DNA from: Paratinospora sagittata
Lineage: Eukaryota > Streptophyta > Magnoliopsida > Ranunculales > Menispermaceae
Direction: 5' to 3'
Length of the DNA: 64,000 nt
NCBI GenBank assembly: GCA_035771175.1
Contig: CM069607.1
Coordinates: 10,536,501-10,600,500 of the forward strand
Every line of letters begins with the position of its first letter. The first letter of the stretch is position 1. The position numbers and the translations under genes are program-made. Shown one piece after another: positions 11,388 through 23,220 of this stretch. Below the pieces are notes generated by a model. That model made no database searches. It was given only the letters and a program-made list of their open reading frames with translations, and was not told the origin of the DNA.

Positions 11388-14300
11388 AATAAGTATCAAA
11401 ACAAACTTTTTGAAAAATACAAACACGTGTTATGGTTATCCGGTGATCGCGGTTGAAGTTATCGGTGCAATAGAAGAAATATTACAGTGTGACAATCACA
11501 ATTATATCGGTTCTGCGATAAGTCGTTGATTGCATACAACTTTGATCATCTCAGGCATATTGTCTTTGTGTTGCTCTCTTGACATCCACCATCTTGGCAT
11601 CCATGTTGTTATCTTATTAGGTGTTGTTGCTGCTCTTTGGAAAGGTATATATTGCTCAACCTAGCTTTAAATTTACTGTAAATTTTGATTTTATGGAAAG
11701 GTAAATATATTGCCGCTTAATTCAAATGCACTCGGGCCCTCTACTCTACTAAAACGTTGTAATATATTCTGCAATGAATTTTGCTTGTTACACAATTAAT
11801 GGCAATATGTTTTGCAAGACTAATTAGGCGTTCTAGATTAGCATGATTATTTATGTTAAATTTTGGAAGTGGATTATATAGATGTATGAATCATTCAATT
11901 TTTACAAGCCAAAAAAAATATGATTTAGAATTGTTTGTTAAATTGCATACAAGAAAAAATAGGTTTACTACAAGTAAATAGATTTATTTTTCTTTTTAAT
12001 TGCTTCCCCCTTAGATCCTCAAGTATTAAAAATAAAAATAAAAAGTCAAACTATTTGAATTAAACTAAAACAAACAGTAAAATACAAATTTTTTAATCAA
12101 TCTACTAAATAAGAAGTAGGTTAGTGAATGGATCATAGGGTAGATTTTTAATGTGGGTGTTCAGTTGAGGTAATGAACATGTTTTTTTTATACCATCTTC
12201 TGAAGGGACTTGAAAGAAAGAAGAAAAGATCTAACTCTAAGGAGAGAAATTGAAAAGGGTAAATTGTGGGCAAGAGGAAGTTAGGATTAAGAGCAGAAAC
12301 AGGGCATTGTGTGGATCATGTGCAAAGTTTGCCATCCTCTGCCATTTGCTTCCACAACAACACATCTTTAGTATTTGAGACAGGTAGACCAACCATAGTA
12401 ATTCTTACATTGGAGAAAGGTAAGTCGTTTGAAATTAAAATGTAGATACTTATATGCTTAAAGAAATGAAAACCTATGCCATATGTCTTGTTATTACAAG
12501 CATTTTAAAACTTTTTTAACTTTAATGTTGGGTCTTGTACATTAGATTCTTCATTTTTAGGTTATGACAATAAAATGAAATCTCAAAATTTATCTTTATT
12601 TGATTGAATATAGTTCTTAAAACTTGGACAAGTAATTCAAATTCAATACAACTATGGGCCTATCTAAATGCAATAATTGATCAAATCTTTTTTTGTTTTA
12701 ACAACAAAAATGAGAAATGAAAACTTAAAGAGTTAATCAAAGGACTAAACTTCTTTTCAACATTATTCCCCTAAATTCATCTTCCATATAAGGATTTCAA
12801 GCTAACTCCACATCATTTTTATCCAAATTGCCTCTTGAAGAACTTACAATGGGAATTTTCAAAAAAATAAAATAAAATAATAACTAATTAAGGAATGTTG
12901 GGAGAAGGGCTTGACCATACATGCTCATGCTTCGTGAAACAATTCAATCATAAATGGTGGAAAACCAAAAAAAATGATTCAACCATAGAAGCATCCTTTT
13001 GTTAATTTTTCATTGAAGTTCAAAATTAGAATTCATTGATAGTTCAAATATGCTTGTAATTTGCTTATATACTATCTTCTTCTCCATGATTTAGTTTGAG
13101 GATGTGATAGAAGGGTGCTTCCTCTTCTCTTCTCTTGCTCTCTCTTTCGTTTTTCTCTCTATCTTTTGTTATCTCTTTAATTTCTCTCTATTTCTGAACC
13201 TTAAGAGTTGAATGATATTTCCTCAAAAAAATTTTAAAAAAAAGAGTTGAACGATATGAAATATACTGTATTTTTCTAAATAAAAAACTGAATTGAAGTT
13301 TCATATATGATTAGTTAGATGTTTGAATCAAGTCAATTAAGTGTGTATTTTTTTTTTTCAATTACAAGTGCTTATAGGAATTGAATTCTGAAAAATGAGG
13401 TTATTCTGGTGCATTTAAGTTAAAATGAGGTTTCTCTTGCTTGTACGGGTTACTTAATCTTGCACTTGGAATGAAAGCTTAAAGCACTGAATGTGGCGTA
13501 TTGAGGATGTTGTATTATTGAATGATGCTTTGATTTTTTTTATTTTTTATTTTTTATTTTATGGACTATGATGTTCTTCTTTGATGCTCCTATAAGTATT
13601 GTAATGAACATGGAAGTTAATAACGCTATACCAATATATGTTTTGTACTTGAGTGCCTTTATTCTTGTAAATAAGATTACAAATTGATGTTCTATTAAAT
13701 TTTCATATTCTGGTTTTGATTTGCTAAATGAAAATGGCGATTGGGACCTAAAGCCTGGTGGCCCCTATTTCTTTATGAGGAAAATGTCTACTTTGGTTGC
13801 TTTTGCTATTGGCGAAAAGTGAGTGGAACTTTTCCAACTTTACTCTGTTTAAATCACTACAGTTTAATAATAGTTGGCAAAACTAAAACCTTGGATTATT
13901 TAGATGGTTTATCTTATTTCTAGGGAGTTACTTGTATAGGCATAATCTAAATTATTAATATTCTTCAAGCAGATAGAAAGACCAAAAGTTGAAAAATTGT
14001 AATTATTGTAAAATTTGCTTATCTTCTACAAAAGTGAAGCCGTGCAAAATAGGTGTGTTATCCTCTTTCTCTGTTTTTTTTTATTTTTTCCATATGCAAT
14101 TTTAATTGAGAAAAAAGACAATCTTGTGAATATTAAGATTATTTATTGGGTTAGAGGACATGATTCCTTGAATTAGGGTGTGCTGGCATTTTTTGCATTG
14201 GATTTTTTATTAAAATTTTGGGTATCCCTTTTTGTTTTTGAGTTTTTGCGTTTTTGGATTATGGGTTTTGATTTGAGTTTTCTAACTGTTAGTATAAGAA

Positions 14301-14779
14301 CAAAAGGTAAAAGAATTCTAGAATTCCAGAATGGCCCCCTGACTGACCACAAAAACGCCCTCAAGTCTCATCCATCTTCTACTGCTCCACCTCCACAAGT
14401 GGTTTCAATGTTTTTGAATTCCAGAATAAGTCTACACATTACTCATTCATGGGATTTCATGGGTTTTTCAGAGGATGAATCAATGCCAATTCTAGGCTAC
14501 TCTACCAAGAACCAGGAAAACATGATCCCTTAGTTTGTGCTTTATTCAGAACCATATGAACATAGAACTTCAATAATTTTATTGGTTTTATGTTTTACAA
14601 GTACTTTTTCTACTTCTTTTAGGTTGATAAATTAGATTTCTCCTTATAATTAAATTTTTCATCGTGTATTCAAGATGGAATTGGGGTGAATATGTTGATC
14701 AATTACATATTTTCCTGAGGTTGGGATTCGTGTTGTACTTCATCCTTATTTGGTTGGATTTGCGCTCTTGTTAACGATC
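11388..14779. other. AT-rich intergenic DNA, no supported gene
   Basis: No open frame of convincing length or similarity. A sequence resembling a strong 5' splice site (GGTAAGT) occurs at about 12419-12425 after a purine-rich stretch, so an unannotated non-coding transcript is possible. Open frames at 13741-13923 and 14180-14533 have simple composition and no recognised motif. Confidence 0.5.
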
Positions 14780-14980
14780 TAAACTTATCTTTGTGATTGC
14801 ACCTTCTTTTGCAGCTTCATGGCCAAATGCCAAGTGACAAAACCGTTGGAGGAGGAGATGATGTGTTCAACACCTTTTTTAGCGAAACTGGAGCTGGAAA
14901 TTAAGCATGTGCCTCTGTGCTGTTTTTGTTGATCTTGAGCCTACTGTCATTGATTGATGAAGTGTGAACTGTAATATTCA
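14780..14980 (+). pseudogene. Alpha-tubulin exon fragment with its intron acceptor
   Basis: After TTCTTTTGCAG the reading gives [14 protein letters not shown] then [11 protein letters not shown], which is the alpha-tubulin N-terminal region around residues 35-60. The match then frameshifts, but the nucleotides still spell the following codons for VPRAVFVDLEPTVID with small insertions, ending near 14980. The expected upstream exon encoding the MREC start was not found in the preceding 2 kb. Because an intron acceptor is kept at a boundary that fits the plant alpha-tubulin gene, this is a genomic fragment and not a retrocopy. It lies about 160 bp from a CACTA transposon end. Confidence 0.85.
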
Positions 14981-15137
14981 CTTAGTTTTTCCCAAGTCTT
15001 TTTATTATAAGAAACTATTTCATTAAAATGTTTATAATGAGTTAATTTTTCATATTGGTTGTCTTTTTATTGTTATTACATTTGTTTTTAGATTATAACA
15101 TATGAAATGAAGTGGATGAACTATTTATGGTTTTTTT

Positions 15138-15972
15138 TTAGCTGTAGTTATACTAGTTAAATGATCTATTTCAGGTACAAAGTATATGTAGTTAAAGATA
15201 AAATCTATAGGAAAATATATCTTTTAGTTATGAAATTAATATTGAAGCTAAATGTAAACTTCGGCTACAAAAGTTTATTTGTAGCTAAATATATCTTTTA
15301 ACTGTGGAAATATTTTTGAAGCCAAATAAATTCTTTAGCTATGAATTTCTATTTGTAGCTAAATATATCTTTTAGCTATAAAAATATTTATGAAGCTAAA
15401 TATATACTTTAGCTACAAAAATAATATTGAAGTTCAATGTAAACTTTGGCTACAAATGTTTAAATTATTTGTAACTAAATTTATCTTTTAGTTAAAATAT
15501 ATCTTTTAGCTGCGAAATTATTTTTGAAGCTAAATATATTCTTTAGCTATGAACTTTTATTTATAGCTAAATATATCTTTTAGTTACAAAAATATTTATG
15601 AAGCTATATATAAACTTTAACTACGATATAAGTTTTGAAGCTAAGTAATTATTTAGCTATGAACATATATTTGTAGCTAAATATATCTTTTAGCTACAAA
15701 AGTACTTTTGAAGTTAAAAATATAAACTTTAGCCATAAAATTTTGTTTGTAGCCAAAGATAACTTTTAGCCACAAAAAACATATTTGTAGCTAAGAAATT
15801 TTAGCTATGAAATAAAGTTTGAGGTTAAATAACCTTTTAGCTACAAAAACCATTTTCATAACTATTTGGTTACAGGCAGGCACGGAGGTTTAGCTACAAC
15901 TTAGCTTTAGCTTCGAAATTACAATTTTTAACTAAAGCTGTTTTGTAACTAATTTCTTTTTCTGGTGTAGTG
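15138..15972. mobile_element. CACTA (En/Spm) transposon right end with subterminal repeat array
   Basis: The right terminus, read on the minus strand from 15972, is CACTACACCAGAAAAAG, a classical CACTA terminus. The 830 bp inside it are packed with more than thirty degenerate copies of TAGCTAYAAA and its complement TTTGTAGCTAAA, alternating in direction about every 20-30 bp. Subterminal arrays of this kind bind the transposase in characterised CACTA elements. No transposase and no matching left end were found in the window, so the element is non-autonomous or truncated. The 3 bp after it are TGG. Confidence 0.75.
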
Positions 15973-16480
15973 TGGCCTTGGGAAGTTCAATGAACGAGTA
16001 CCTATTAGCTATATGAATGCATATATACCTTGGAAAAGTCTGTCACACAACTTGAATAAAGAGGAATGATGGAATTACATATGGTTTTCACTTTGCATTG
16101 ATTATATGATATTTGACTGTATATGGTAATTTCAAAAAAAAAAGAAGACTATGTATGGTAACTGTGTGCATAATGTTTAATACATGGCATCATCATGCAT
16201 ACTTGAAATGTATGGGTGAATGAATGATGATAATTTTGAGTTTTATTCACTAGTCAATGTTGGCTCATTTCATATTTTCCTTTTTCAGGTTCTTCTACGT
16301 TAGATAAGGGCAAATAAATAGAAAGAGATTAGTTAAGGAGTGCCTAGTTAGACTATTTGACGTAAATATATATTTGAAAACTTTATTATGGATTATGTAC
16401 ATGTATATATGGGTTATGTTGATATGGATTATGAACTTACACATATTTTGATATTTTGGATATGTAATTAATATAACACC
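15973..16480. other. AT-rich spacer, nothing recognised
   Basis: No gene seen. From about 16474 the words ATAACACCCCACAACTT resemble the start of a gypsy LTR (compare TGTAACACTCC at 30241), but no end could be found. Confidence 0.4.
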
Positions 16481-16808
16481 CCACAACTTATAGAAATGGC
16501 GTATATGGTTATGTTAGAAATAAATTAGGACATATATAGATAGTTAGATGGGGTTACGCGGGTTATTGAATAGGTAGAGAATATTCAAATTCGTAAGTGA
16601 GTCTGATTGGGGCTTAACATAATTCCAACCATTTCATAGGGGATGGAGTGATTGGAATTTTATGTCCGGATTCTTAGAGATTGTGAATGGGTCATGACAT
16701 AATTGGTGGTGCCTTTGGTTTGAAAGTTGATGAAACCATGTTTAAAATTACAAAAATGTTAAAACAATCTTAAATACATAGCTAAAATTACACTCGACCA
16801 GATGCGGT

Positions 16809-17224
16809 TAAGGGTGTCAATGGTTTGGCCAAAATTGCCAAACCGAACCAGACCGATGCGTTCAATTCGGTTCTGTTTGATTTTAAACATGTTCGGTTCA
16901 GGTTTCGGGTTCAAAATTTAAAAATCGTACTAACCTAAACTGAATCAATCAAAGTTTAAACTATAATTTATGTCAAATATATTGTAATATTTACTTATTA
17001 TATAATTACAAGTATAGCTATCCATGATAAAATTAGATATTTTGTTACTTTATATTTAAAATAAATATTATTATAGGTTAAATGTTTAAACCGATTAACT
17101 CAAACCGAACTAAACTGACTTCATTGGGTTCGGTTCGGTTCGGTTCGGTTCGAGTTGGTCAAGTGATTGGTTCGATTTCGATTTGAGCACTAAACTGACC
17201 CAAACTGGACTGATGATACCCCTA
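16809..17224. mobile_element. hAT-like MITE rich in GGTTCGGTTC repeats
   Basis: The ends are TAAGGGTGTCAATGG and, complemented from the right, TAGGGGTATCATCAG, an imperfect terminal inverted repeat like those of plant hAT MITEs. Inside, runs of GGTTCGGTTCGG and the complementary CCGAACC occur near both ends. The flanking 8-mers GATGCGGT and GAGATGGT match at five of eight positions, suggesting an eroded target duplication. No coding capacity. Confidence 0.55.
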
Positions 17225-17670
17225 GAGATGGTGATGGAATGATTTTTTTAGGTATGATTTTTGAATCGTTTTAGCACTTTCCTTAAAGTTGTCGGATAAG
17301 TAATAAAGCCAAGTTCTGGAAATAGTGAATCTAGATATGGAAATGAGCCAAGTTATTTGCAAGTGAAGTACTTGCAAATTAAATAGATAAGGAAGGCACA
17401 AAATTAGGAGGAACATATATTATGCAATTAAAGATACCAATGGAAAAAATGCATTTATTAATTCAACACATAAGATCATTAGTGGGGGGTTCTAAAAGCA
17501 AATTAATTAATTAACACACAAAGCTGTTGTATAATAGAGCCAATAAGTAACCAACAAAACACAATTAATTAATTAACAAACAGTCTTTCTTGATTGATTC
17601 TACACATTAATAACACAGAAGAAATAGTACAAGCAAGCATTCAGATTTAACAAGTTAGAGTAAATGAAAT

Positions 17671-18488
17671 TTAAAGGGACAATCCAGACTCCTCATCTTC
17701 CTCAAGGGTGGAAGTGTAGATGAAGTAGTTAGCCCAAATGAGAGCAAAAACACCCACAATTATCCACACCAGAAGATTGTTGCTCAACCCAAACGGAAGC
17801 CCTGTTCCTTCTGTGCTCAGTCTCTCATCCACCAACGCCATCGCCGCCGGTGCAGTCATCGTCGTCCCTGCACACGCCGCTGCTACCAACGACGCCCCCA
17901 TCCCCATTACCCCACTACTGCTCTCTTCCTTCTTCTCCATTGAACACTTCACTCGTCCTCCCCTCTTTGCCGCTGCTCTCATCCCTGTAAATTCAATCAA
18001 TAATATATCACTAATGCTTAATTTTCTTTTCAAACAGATAATAATATATATACATCGCATATGAAATTACTTTCTTAGCAATAATAACTTTACGTTTAAA
18101 TGTTTGTTGTCATGAGATGAAGCAAGCTAAATAAATATACTTATAATCTAAAGTTTATAACATTAATATATGAGAAGCTTAACGAAGGTTATAAACTTCA
18201 GTATATATATATATTCTTAAATTATATTGCAACTTAAATAAAAAAATCTTTCTGCCCTATAGTTTACAGCTATCTATATAGAACTTTATTTTTCTCAAAT
18301 TATAATGCAACCTAAAAAATAAAAAATAAAAAAAAAATCTTTCTACTTTATAATTTACAACAAGATGTGGAGAGATTTAATTAATTACCAAGAACTGGGG
18401 AGGAGGAGAGGGCGATGGGGGCCTTGCGAACAAGGCGAGCGGCAGCAATGGATGAAGTGGGAGTGGTGGCAGCAGTGATTGTAGCCAT
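17671..18488 (-). CDS. PSBW: Photosystem II reaction centre W protein, chloroplast precursor (two exons)
   Basis: Exons are 18488-18389 (100 nt) and 17984-17671 (314 nt), joined across a 404 nt intron with GT and AG ends; the frame is kept and gives 137 aa. The N-terminus [13 protein letters not shown] is a serine/threonine/alanine-rich chloroplast transit peptide, followed by a hydrophobic thylakoid-targeting stretch ending AAMA. The predicted mature protein starts [12 protein letters not shown] and is 54 aa, the known PsbW length, with one membrane span (about residues 104-124) and an acidic tail [10 protein letters not shown]. PsbW is a one-helix subunit of photosystem II that helps stabilise dimers and supercomplexes. 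The start is the first ATG; an in-frame ATG in exon 2 would lose the transit peptide. Confidence 0.95.
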
Positions 18489-18521
18489 TTCTGATTGATG
18501 TTGAAGAAGAAGATGGAGGAA

Positions 18522-18553
18522 GATTCAAGGAAGGAAGGAAGGAAGGAAGGAAG
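18522..18553. repeat. (GGAA)n microsatellite in the PSBW leader
   Basis: Seven consecutive AAGG/GGAA units lie 35-65 bp upstream of the PSBW start codon, reading as a TTCC-rich tract on the sense (minus) strand, within the expected 5' UTR. Confidence 0.85.
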
Positions 18554-18701
18554 AAGAAACTGAAGTGTTTATTATTTTTCTGTTTGTTGTTTTTGGTGTG
18601 GGAGAGGTATTTCAATTGATAATATTATGGTTGAGAATTAAGGGGTGAGATGAGCCATGCACACTGTTGGATGGATTGGTGGATAGCCTCCCACTTCCTA
18701 T

Positions 18702-18739
18702 CCATTATCTGTATTGGACCAACTATGTTCCTCCACGTG
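18702..18739 (-). promoter_or_regulatory. G-box and I-box-like motifs upstream of PSBW
   Basis: CACGTG occurs at 18734-18739 and, on the sense strand, GATAATGG at 18702-18709, with CCAAT between them (near 18712-18716). They lie 215-250 bp upstream of the PSBW ATG. A G-box plus GATAA I-box pair is common in light-regulated photosynthesis genes. No clear TATA box was found. Function is inferred from position and motif only. Confidence 0.5.
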
Positions 18740-19326
18740 TCAAATAATCCTTCCGGTGTTATTGGCTTAATGTGCTAGAACTATGGAAAATGAAAAAGAA
18801 AATATCTGGTAATATGTAAGTATTCATTTTCTTGACAAAAAAATAAGTATTCATTTCAGCATATATTGCCATCTTTTATTTATTTATTTTAATGAATTTA
18901 AAAATTAGATTCTCATGTAACTGCAAAATGCAAGAAATAGTACATATATATAAGAGTTTCACATTCTAATATGACAAATAAAAGTTAATTAAGGAATTAT
19001 ATATATTTATCTATTATATGGATATATTACAAGTTATTAATTAATAATTTAACTATATAAAAACTGATAATTTTTTTTAAAGTACTCAATCATTGTTTCA
19101 TTATCCAAAAAAAAAAAAAAAAAGGCAACTTGAATTATGAAGAATTTTCTAGCTTTACTCTAAAAGAAATAGAGCTTTTTCTTATTCTTACTCTAGCCTA
19201 CTCATTCTTATGTTATAGATTGATATTAAAGAATTGTATAATTTTATTTATTCATTTATTTATTTTTATCAAATGGGCTTGTGAAATTTGCATCAAATGC
19301 ACACTTCACTCATAATTCTTGTCTTT
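18740..19326. other. AT-rich spacer, nothing recognised
   Basis: Contains a poly-A run at 19108-19123 and AT-rich words; no gene or transposon end recognised. Confidence 0.5.
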
Positions 19327-20038
19327 TGTTGGTGCAAGATTTGACCAACACCAGTAGATAATAAGATAGAGATTAAACACTGAACTAGAACTCGTCAAGA
19401 TGCTAAGAAGATTGCCAAAAGTTCGTAATCTAAAATAGAAACGGAGAAAAAAATAGGCTATCGTAAGGAACACCGGTATGGTGTCAGCCAAAGACCCTCT
19501 GATGCCTAAGTTAGTTCAGAGCTCATAGAAGAATAACCGAACTGAACTATGTAGAGAATAACGTACCTTCCCCCTTAGGGGTGATAGGGTTTTTATAAAA
19601 TTGAGTCTTTGGCTTGGAAGTCGAGTTGTAGTTAAATTAGGAATACCCAAAGGCTTCCTAGCCAGATCAGGAGGGATTTAGTTCTCTTCCTATCCGGACC
19701 AGGAGGGATTTAGTTCTCTCCTAGTTGAACTGGAAGAGCTAAGTAGCCTTCTAGTGGGACTCAAAAAGTCAGATAATCTTTATCACGATCGAATTAGTAG
19801 AGAATCCCGAGTTTATCGTCGTGAATTTCGCATCGTCGTTATCCGATGATTTGGTGGGTTTTCCCCCTAATCGGTACTATCGACCAGGCATTACATTTCT
19901 TGCGCATCAAAGAAGAGGTTGGCATCCCTTATGCAGGGAGAGGTCGATATCACAAAATTTGTGTTTCGTCATACCTGACCAGGCTTACGTGGTACCTATC
20001 ATGTTTCCAGCTCGGCATGCCGAGAATATAGTTCAACA
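19327..20038 (-). repeat. Second Tat-type gypsy LTR relic (minus orientation)
   Basis: It starts TGTTGGTGCAAGATTTGACC and ends GTTCAACA, matching the two ends of the LTR at 4946-5740. The shared block AACACCGGTATGGTGTCAGCC followed by a CTCTGATGCCTAAG segment is also present in both. A minus-strand TATA-like TATAAAAACC lies near 19600. No gag or other internal region adjoins it in the expected direction, and the flanking 5-mers (TCTTT, TCTAC) do not match, so it is an isolated or rearranged LTR. Confidence 0.65.
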
Positions 20039-20240
20039 TCTACCCCCAAGGCTCTGATCAGATAAGTTTGATTGGAGGCTAGATGAATCGTTGGGGTATC
20101 AAGATATTTAATGTGCATGACCGTTAAGCCCCGAAAACCATGCTGACGTGCACCGCCTGACGGCGTAGCCACCTTTGCAGGCCCCTTGCATTTTTGCCTC
20201 AAGATTCGTGCTCATCATTACACTATGCATGTCATTAGCC

Positions 20241-20248
20241 TATAAATA
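20241..20248 (+). promoter_or_regulatory. TATA box ahead of a decayed transposon ORF
   Basis: TATAAATA in a good context (CCTATAAATAGAAG) lies 177 bp upstream of the ATG at 20418, with a pyrimidine-rich leader between them. It probably is the old promoter of the element carrying the downstream ORF. Confidence 0.5.
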
Positions 20249-20417
20249 GAAGACTTTCCACTTGCTCTTCATTCATCCATTGCGCTCTAGAGAGATCGGT
20301 AGTCTGCTCGGAGTTTCTTGGTCTTTTGGTTTTGTGCGGTAACTCCTTGCTACCTTCTTTTTCTTCGTTGTTTTGTTTCTGCTAGGTAGTCTGTTAGCAT
20401 AGCCTTAGGTGACTTAG

Positions 20418-21060
20418 ATGGCCAAACCAAGAGAAGACCAGCCTTTTGCCCAGGCTGCTCTTCCTACCGAGGAAGTTGAAGTCACTCTCGAAGACCTATT
20501 TCCTGAGGATGAGGCTGAAACTAAGCCTCAGGACGGTAGCGATGCCCATGAAGAGGCTTTTGAGTAAGAGGATTTCGATGAAGACTCTGAGGCTATTGAG
20601 CAGAATGCCACCGAGTAGGGTGAGGAGGTACTAAATGTGCAACCCCTCGTGGTTGATAGGTCACAGAGTGTGCTAGGTACCACCGAGCCGAGCACATCAG
20701 GTCATCCTGTCAAAGCTGAGAGCTCTGTAGCTAGGGGGCTAGGTGATGTGGTATATTCTGTAGACCGCATCCCATCAAAGATCAAGGAGCACCACCTTGC
20801 TCAGTTGAGGAAAGAGATCGGTATTCTTGACAAGGTGGTATTGAGGGCACTTACCCCTAGAAACTAACCTAGTTGTCCTAAAGAAAGGGAGGTTGCTCTA
20901 TATTCCAACTTATCCGAGGATTGGTTGAGACTGCCCCTACAAGCGTTGCTTTGTCGCCTACTCGACCTCATCCGAATGTAGTTGAAACTTTCTAAAAGAA
21001 ATGTTATATTCCTTGAACATGTCTTCAATTGAAGGCCGCAACAAGATTTTGGTGTAGACA
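20418..21060 (+). pseudogene. Putative gypsy-type transposon protein relic (PF04195-like)
   Basis: From ATG at 20418 the reading is MAKPREDQPFAQ, then an acidic stretch rich in E and D interrupted by two in-frame stops (near 20565 and 20616). The 20637-20867 segment ends with IPSKIKEHHLAQLRKEIGI, KVVLRAL and, past a stop, PSCPKEREVALYSN. That pattern (I-P-x-x-x-R-L-R-x-x-x-x-I-P..V..RAL.P.ER..PPP..V.vYe) resembles the plant putative gypsy-type transposon family. It is broken and not expressed as a full protein. Identification is from memory of the family pattern. Confidence 0.5.
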
Positions 21061-22840
21061 TTTGTTCCTCATATTAATAATAGGGACTATCCTTGTTTTT
21101 TATTTAATGATTTGGGTTTAGAATATATGATACAATTTTGTTTGCTTTAAAAGCCTTAAGCCGAAGTTACTTTATGACAATAAAAGTTAAAGTTATTTTC
21201 AATGGTATTTATCTCTCAAACGAATTATACGTTTTAATTTGTTAAAGAGTGCGAAATTGAGTAATGCTCGACCATTGCCAACTCCAATGATTAATATTCT
21301 ACAACTTCTAGCCTAGAAGGCTAGAAGGAAGAGCTATACATGCATTATCGACAAACTATATATATATATATATAGATATAAAAGAAAAAAGTGTTAAATA
21401 TTGCTTTTTAGTATATTACAATTTATATGGGACTTGAGATTTCTTTCTTATTCATAAATTAAGTATGTTAGCTTACAACAAATGATAATCATCGGAAGAA
21501 AAATGCATTATATATATTGGTTGTTAACGTTATTTTATGACACTGACCCTTAATTTTTTTTAATATTTTAAAGATGTACATGTATTGATTAACATTCTAA
21601 TATTTAAAAGAAAATGAATACCAATATCAAAAAATAATGTTAACACCTAGCATAATATTTTTTATAATATTATATCTTTGTGTTTTAAAGAAGTAACATA
21701 TTATTTCTAAGTTAGCAAAAAAGAAAATAATATATTATTTCTAAAACTACTCTTAAATTCGGGTGCAAGAGTTTGACCAATTCAACATCTAAAATTCTTT
21801 GGCTTTAAACTCTTTTGAGTAAATTGCAAGTAAAAGCTCCAAGGTCAATAACTCTAGCTATCCACCTATCTATGAATCTTTACGGACAAAACACTTGTTT
21901 AAAAAAAAAAAAAGAAAAAAAAGGACAAAACACTTGGAATTGGATCTTTATTTGTTGGAGATAAGGTAGTTTTCAAATAACTATTTGTCAGTCAGTCGTG
22001 TACCTACTATTGATCAAACAACAAATGCCATAACAAACCCTTTTTCTTTGAAATTATGAGCCAAATAAATAATTGATTCACCACCAGTTAATTTGAGAAG
22101 GAGAGTGGTAGAGATAAAGTTGACCAATGCCTTAGGTTCTTAGGCTTTTGTTATAAAGTTCATATAGTCTTTTAAAAAAATCAGTTAAGTTGTTATTCTT
22201 AGGATGACAAAATGGCCTAGATTTGGTTGTCCACTTTCTTTCGATTCTTTAAAATGGATATGGACAAACTTTTTTAAAAATTTGGCCTGAGTAAAAAAAA
22301 ATTTTAAAAACTGGACTGGATCGAACAAAAGCTTTAAAAATCAAGTACTTAATTTGTACTTAATATAAGAGATAAATAGATATTTTGTATATATTTTAAT
22401 TTATTAATGCCCTACCTCATAACTTTTTTTACTTATATTTCTTCTTAAATTTTTCTTTCTTTGTTCTTGTTATCTTCTTCTTCTTCTTTACGCTACTCAC
22501 ATGAAAGTCTCCTTCTTATTTTGAAAAAGTATGCTTCATTACTATATATTTTTTAAGAAGTACAAGTATGTGCAAAATTAGGCTATCTGATTTTTAAAAC
22601 ATACAAGTATAAATAAACACTTACTGTTTGTTTCTCAAATCGAGTCGCGTACGGACATGCTATATGTTCGTTAGTATGAGACAATGTTCGTATCTGTACC
22701 TGTCAATACCTGGTGCCACCCCCTAATTATTATAATGGTTAAGCTATTATTGCACAACTTTTATTTATTATATATAAACAGGGTTGGAGCTGTATTAACC
22801 GCTATGCGGTCTACAACCCCACTATATATATATATATATA
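21061..22840. other. AT-rich intergenic DNA with simple repeats
   Basis: No gene. It contains (TA)n at 21357-21376 and 22824-22840 and an A-rich tract near 21901-21922. Between about 22198 and 22730 the ends TTAGGATGACAAAATGG and GGTGCCACCCCCTAA weakly resemble hAT MITE termini. Confidence 0.45.
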
Positions 22841-23189
22841 GGGGCTTTTGACATGATTACCCTTCAAAAATAAAATAATTTTACAAATATCATCCAAACA
22901 CAAATATTGACCCCTTTGTCCTACTTTACTATTCATCGCCCAGTCAGCGCGCCACACAAGCGCCATGTGGGCGGCAGAGGTGGCATGTTTTACAAGGAAG
23001 ACGTCTTTTCAAAAGACGCATTCCCTTGAAAATTTTTTTTTAAAACGGAAGGCTTTTTTTTTACACTTCCAGAAACGACCGTTGAAGCAACTCGGTGTTC
23101 ACGGTTTAAAACGAAAAAATTGCAAAAGTTGCAGTAACACACGGTATCATTATCGCAGAGAGCTCAGAAGCTCGTTAATGGCGATTTAA

Positions 23190-23219
23190 AAGAAGAAGAA
23201 GAAGAAGAAGAAGAAGAAA
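23190..23219 (+). repeat. (GAA)n microsatellite
   Basis: About nine GAA units directly ahead of the ORF at 23221. Confidence 0.9.
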
Positions 23220-23220
23220 G

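Noticed and set aside
12290..12360. Possible microRNA hairpin
   Set aside because: Only a weak pairing of about seven bases between TTGTGTGGA and TCCACAA; no known miRNA family sequence recognised.
13850..13870. CACTACAG as a left end for the CACTA element
   Set aside because: Only the first seven bases match the right terminus and the preceding 3 bp (AAT) do not match TGG; no subterminal repeats follow.
14180..14533. 117-codon frame just upstream of the tubulin fragment
   Set aside because: Low-complexity F/L/S-rich reading with no resemblance to tubulin exon 1 (MREC start) or to any family I know.
17738..18064. Plus-strand frame across PSBW exon 2
   Set aside because: Antisense shadow of PSBW; alanine/threonine-rich only because the sense strand is.
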